A stretch of DNA of 64,000 nucleotides. Origin: Rubripirellula amarantea (GTDB lineage: Bacteria > Planctomycetota > Planctomycetia > Pirellulales > Pirellulaceae). Positions 62,651 to 64,000 of this stretch are shown piece by piece (position 1 is the first letter of the stretch; each line of letters opens with the position of its first letter). The position numbers and the translations under genes are program-made. Below the pieces are notes generated by a model. That model was not told the DNA's origin. It made no database searches and saw nothing but the letters and a program-made list of their open reading frames with translations. Location: positions 1,984,001-2,048,000 of the forward strand of contig NZ_SJPI01000001.1 in NCBI RefSeq assembly GCF_007859865.1, written 5' to 3'.

Positions 62651-64000
62651 GTTTCGTTATGACCATCTTGGTAGCCACTCGGTCCTGCAGGTTTGGTCTG
62701 AAGATGGTCAGCAGCAGCATCGGCAAGAACCAAGCGATGTAAAGTCCGCCGCCGTAGCCATGCCAAAATTGAGCCGCGACCATTACCGCAGCACTGCCGC
62801 TAAGCAAAGTACCGAGGTTTTTTTGGACCGGCCAAATGGCAAAGAAGACGCAAAGGATTACGAATGCGACGATGACGGGCAGCCGCCAAATTGGTTCAAG
62901 TCCTAGGCTCCAGAATCCTCGTAGCTCGCTGGCATCTTTGTTGGGATTGAACAGACCGAACATCCGTTGCAGATGTTCGCTCAGAGAAGCACTTTGATCT
63001 AGCGACAGTGCGAACACCAGTATCGCCAAGGTCGCCAAAAAGCCCAGCAAGAACGACTTAGCACCCCTTTGCCAATAGAAACTGAACCACAACGGCAACA
63101 GAAACAATGGGTAGTAAACCAGTCCCGCTGCTAGGCCAATAAAACCACCAGCAATCAATGGCCGTCGATAGCATAGCAGTGCCCAAAGCAACAGCGCAGC
63201 CGGAATGGCATGATCGACGCGCCCGGTCATTTGTGCGGTATAGGGAAGTAAAAGGTACAGCGTTGCGCAACCGACCCCCGCTTTAAGGTTTCCAAAGTGT
63301 CGGTTACCAAACAACACGATGCCCGTAACGATCGCGAGCTGGGCCGCGATGGCCAATGTTTTGGCAACGCGAGCAAGGCTCTGCTGAGCGGGTGAAAGGT
63401 TGGTTGGCTGTGCCGGGGACACGCCTCCGGGAGCATCACTGACTGGCCGCGTTGGAATTGCGGGCAACATGTTCATCAACGCGTACCCCGGACCGAGTGC
63501 GGGACCCTGAGTCACCTGAATTCGTGAATCGCTCTTGACCACGTTGGCCATCATGAACACGAACATCGAGATGCCGATAAACGTCAATCCACCACTGGTC
63601 AGATTGGGGTCAAGCAACGGCCGGCGAACCATGAGAGGATCGAGCATAAGTCGAATCAGCAGCAACGCTTCTACGACGAACAGGTAGATGAAACCGAATC
63701 GACGGATGCTTCGATAGCGCGCGGCGCTCTCGGCAAGCGTTTCGTCAACGGTAGCCTCCGCCTGGTCGCCCGGCGTCGACGAAGCTGCCTGGTCACCCGA
63801 CGTCGACGAAGCCGCCTGGTCACTTCCACTGGTTGCGGTATCTATTTCGAAGTCATCCGGCGGGATGCCGTCAGGTGAATCCGTCGATTGGCTAACTAGA
63901 GTCGTTCCACGATTCAAAAGCAGTCTCTCAAAACCATCTGCGGATGGGTCTGTGAAAGCTTCGAAGGGTAGCTTTTCCAACGGGTCCGTATCGCCATTGG
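62586..64000 (-). CDS. Polytopic membrane glycosyltransferase-like protein, 5' end outside the window
   Basis: The frame is open to the right edge, so the N-terminus is missing; a TTG at 63980 is in frame but not convincing as a start. The visible part has a disordered leader with a 27-bp tandem repeat (GDQAASSTS units), then about 10 hydrophobic helices with short loops and the LLLPYTAQMTGRVDHAIPAALLLW segment, similar to GT-C type (GT39/GT87-like) mannosyltransferases. No catalytic motif can be fixed. The stop at 62586 lies inside the start region of the MutS-like gene, so they are probably co-transcribed. Confidence 0.65.
   Translation of the reverse strand, partial: NGDTDPLEKLPFEAFTDPSADGFERLLLNRGTTLVSQSTDSPDGIPPDDFEIDTATSGSDQAASSTSGDQAASSTPGDQAEATVDETLAESAARYRSIRRFGFIYLFVVEALLLIRLMLDPLMVRRPLLDPNLTSGGLTFIGISMFVFMMANVVKSDSRIQVTQGPALGPGYALMNMLPAIPTRPVSDAPGGVSPAQPTNLSPAQQSLARVAKTLAIAAQLAIVTGIVLFGNRHFGNLKAGVGCATLYLLLPYTAQMTGRVDHAIPAALLLWALLCYRRPLIAGGFIGLAAGLVYYPLFLLPLWFSFYWQRGAKSFLLGFLATLAILVFALSLDQSASLSEHLQRMFGLFNPNKDASELRGFWSLGLEPIWRLPVIVAFVILCVFFAIWPVQKNLGTLLSGSAAVMVAAQFWHGYGGGLYIAWFLPMLLLTIFRPNLQDRVATKMVITKRGKGSSRASDSTGTTSFASGT
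63760..63823 (-). repeat. 27-bp tandem repeat in the leader of the membrane glycosyltransferase
   Basis: Two full copies (63760-63786 and 63787-63813) and part of a third encode repeated GDQAASSTS units on the minus strand. The unit keeps the reading frame. Confidence 0.85.

Noticed and set aside
1-64000. CRISPR array, prophage, insertion sequence, tRNA or rRNA genes
   Set aside because: No regularly spaced repeats, transposase or integrase genes, terminal inverted repeats, or T-loop and anticodon-arm patterns were found in the intergenic stretches on either strand by eye.

Overview
The window reads as chromosomal DNA from a planctomycete, most likely a Rhodopirellula-like member of the Pirellulales. 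This is inferred from protein character, not from a search: a formaldehyde-activating-enzyme homologue, abundant two-component and sigma-54 regulators, a FolK with a long extra tail, an rnpA uncoupled from rpmH, Tat-exported TIM-barrel proteins, DUF1111 dihaem proteins, and frequent TTG/GTG starts with poor Shine-Dalgarno sequences. No rRNA, tRNA, CRISPR array, insertion sequence or prophage was seen. Genes are tightly packed on both strands, and only two gaps exceed 300 bases.

Layout. 1-11.2 kb: tail of an unidentified (possibly methyltransferase-like) protein, folK, a CPBP protease, carB followed at once by an NtrC-type regulator with a degenerate GAFTGA loop, a divergent Fae homologue, a tRNA-dihydrouridine synthase, an exported aldose epimerase and a membrane C39-like protein. 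11.3-22.3 kb: the most striking locus. An NtrB/NtrC-like pair (minus strand) faces an inorganic-carbon uptake cluster (plus strand): DabA, two NuoL/NuoM-like membrane subunits, and a SulP transporter carrying a STAS domain and a C-terminal domain resembling the PII-like protein SbtB. The 245-base gap holds a near-consensus -24/-12 promoter facing dabA and two 18-bp palindromes spaced 21 bp apart. 22.5-28.3 kb: a DegT aminotransferase, rnpA, a DnaJ/CbpA-type chaperone, tilS and RNase Y. 28.5-32.9 kb: a Tex-family RNA-binding protein with very large disordered inserts and an RGG-rich tail, coupled to a small hypothetical gene. 33-38.9 kb: an exported sugar-isomerase-like protein, a 4HBT thioesterase, a 1149-residue glycine-triplet orphan protein and a divergent PanB homologue. 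39-42.9 kb: a VWA protein, histidine kinase and OmpR-type regulator in one transcription unit. 43-47.3 kb: fructosamine kinase, hisF, purH, trpC. 47.4-51.3 kb: an envelope glycan cluster (GT87, GT2, FAD oxidoreductase). 51.3-64 kb: an FHA protein, an archaeal-style diadenylate cyclase, an aminotransferase, a GMC oxidoreductase, an exported orphan protein plus dihaem protein, a LOG-family protein, a membrane-bound MutS-like ATPase and a truncated membrane glycosyltransferase.

How the parts may work together. The Dab/SulP locus looks like a self-contained bicarbonate accumulation system under sigma-54 control. SbtB-type domains are known to bind cyclic nucleotides including c-di-AMP, and the window also encodes a diadenylate cyclase; the link is a hypothesis. 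HisF releases AICAR, the substrate of PurH encoded just downstream. These functional readings are inferences from motifs; no database search was possible.
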